Assembly: GCA_015062245.1 (NCBI GenBank) | Contig: SUVA01000001.1 | Coordinates: forward strand, 97,254 to 161,253 | Length of the DNA: 64,000 nt | From: Alphaproteobacteria bacterium | GTDB lineage: Bacteria; Pseudomonadota; Alphaproteobacteria; CAAHEQ01; UBA3637 | Direction of reading: 5' to 3' | In this document: piece after piece, positions 63,625-64,000 of the stretch | Layout of the letters: each line of letters opens with the position of its first letter | Numbering within the stretch: the stretch's first letter is position 1 | Translations under genes and position numbers: made by a program | Notes under the pieces: generated by a model | Seen by the model: the letters and a program-made list of their open reading frames with translations, nothing else | Databases searched by the model: none | Told to the model about the DNA's origin: nothing

Positions 63625-63900
63625 TTGACAAGGTGTGTAAATTATGCTAGCGTGGGGATAAGCGAAGAAAACGGGAGGCTATTTAAAATGTGTTTAAAAG
63701 GCGTTAAAGGTATAAATAAAGAAACCTTGTACACACACACACACATGTAATTTTGAATATTAAGTTGTGCGTATGCACAACCGACCCACTGTATAATAAA
63801 TACAGTGGGTTAAACTGTGTTTGTCATTCTGAAATGGGCTCGCCCATTCAGAATGACAATTTTAATTACTGTCATAACAAATAAAAGAAAGGAACTAAAA
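63625..63900 (+). promoter_or_regulatory. Structured pilin leader, copy 2, without a pilin gene in view
   Basis: A near copy of the element at 11457-11730: TTGACA (63625-63630), 17 bp, TAGCGT (63648-63653) with TG upstream; a leader ORF; hairpins at 63765-63780, 63785-63809 and 63821-63859; and AAAGGA. At the place where copy 1 has the pilin ATG, this copy has AT-rich non-coding sequence. The last 100 bases of the window show no gene. Confidence 0.7.
63688..63750 (+). CDS. Leader ORF of copy 2, with (AC)7 tract
   Basis: This 20-codon frame, MCLKGVKGINKETLYTHTHM, follows GGGAGG. The AC tract has seven units instead of six, and the frame stops (TAA) immediately after it, well before the hairpins. 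The first 19 residues are identical to the leader ORF at 11473-11667. Confidence 0.45.
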   Translation: MCLKGVKGINKETLYTHTHM

Positions 63901-64000
63901 TTTTAAAATTATATTAATGATGAGCGTTGTTAGCGAAGAATTTAGATAATTTAAATTTTAATGCCTGAACAACAAAAACAATTTTTACAAATAATTTAAA

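Overview
The window is chromosomal DNA from an AT-rich alphaproteobacterium. The evidence is a MipZ-type division ATPase beside ftsZ, a rsmG-parA-parB operon with perfect parS sites, an alphaproteobacterial-type heat-shock (RpoH) promoter at htpG, LptE, and a diaminopimelate-type murein cluster. Several pilin-like proteins carry a G-R-S-M-V-E-M-L cleavage motif fused to Cys-rich or lectin-like tails, which suggests a gut-associated lineage, but that placement is an inference. The standard bacterial code with TGA stops fits every gene. No rRNA, CRISPR array, transposase, integrase or phage gene was seen.

Layout. 0-10 kb: recA (cut by the left edge), rpsO-pnp, tRNA-Arg, map, gatCAB, htpG. 10-31 kb: a prepilin-like gene with an unusual 3' end and structured leader, tRNA-Glu, a DacA-type carboxypeptidase operon, envelope and hypothetical genes, a giant Cys-rich prepilin-like gene, lepA, parC, a lipoprotein, RNase P RNA, tRNA-Thr, a DnaJ-like chaperone, a CDF transporter, a DnaA-box-rich gap that is a good oriC candidate (29.8-30.1 kb), and a second prepilin-like gene. 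31-44 kb: dnaQ, rsmG-parAB with four perfect parS sites, holA-lptE, miaA, a coiled-coil membrane protein coupled to mazEF, an orphan histidine kinase, mutS and a FadL-type porin. 44.6-60.3 kb: a compact division/cell-wall (dcw) cluster, rsmH-ftsL-ftsI-murEF(fused)-mraY-ftsW-murG-murC-murB-ddl-ftsQ-ftsA-ftsZ, with no murD. 60.3-64 kb: pgm, mipZ, a hypothetical gene and a second copy of the pilin leader.

Gene orientation is mostly minus left of about 30 kb and mostly plus to its right up to 60 kb, as expected for divergent replication from the candidate oriC. ParA/ParB/parS, MipZ and FtsZ together form a coherent origin-segregation and division-site module.

The most interesting signals are non-coding or at gene ends. 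(1) A pair of roughly 180-nt leaders (25988-26172 and 30970-31146) share a promoter arrangement, five hairpins in the same order with compensatory changes, and a terminator just before the ribosome binding site. They look like an undescribed riboswitch or attenuator class. (2) The 3' end of the prepilin-like gene at 10350 has the NNC-codon signature of a diversity-generating-retroelement variable region, followed by hairpins. (3) A duplicated pilin leader contains a small ORF with an (AC)n tract, n = 6 in one copy and 7 in the other, which decides whether the leader reads through to the pilin start. (4) Many genes have a -10 box 6-7 nt before the ATG and no ribosome binding site, which points to leaderless mRNAs.
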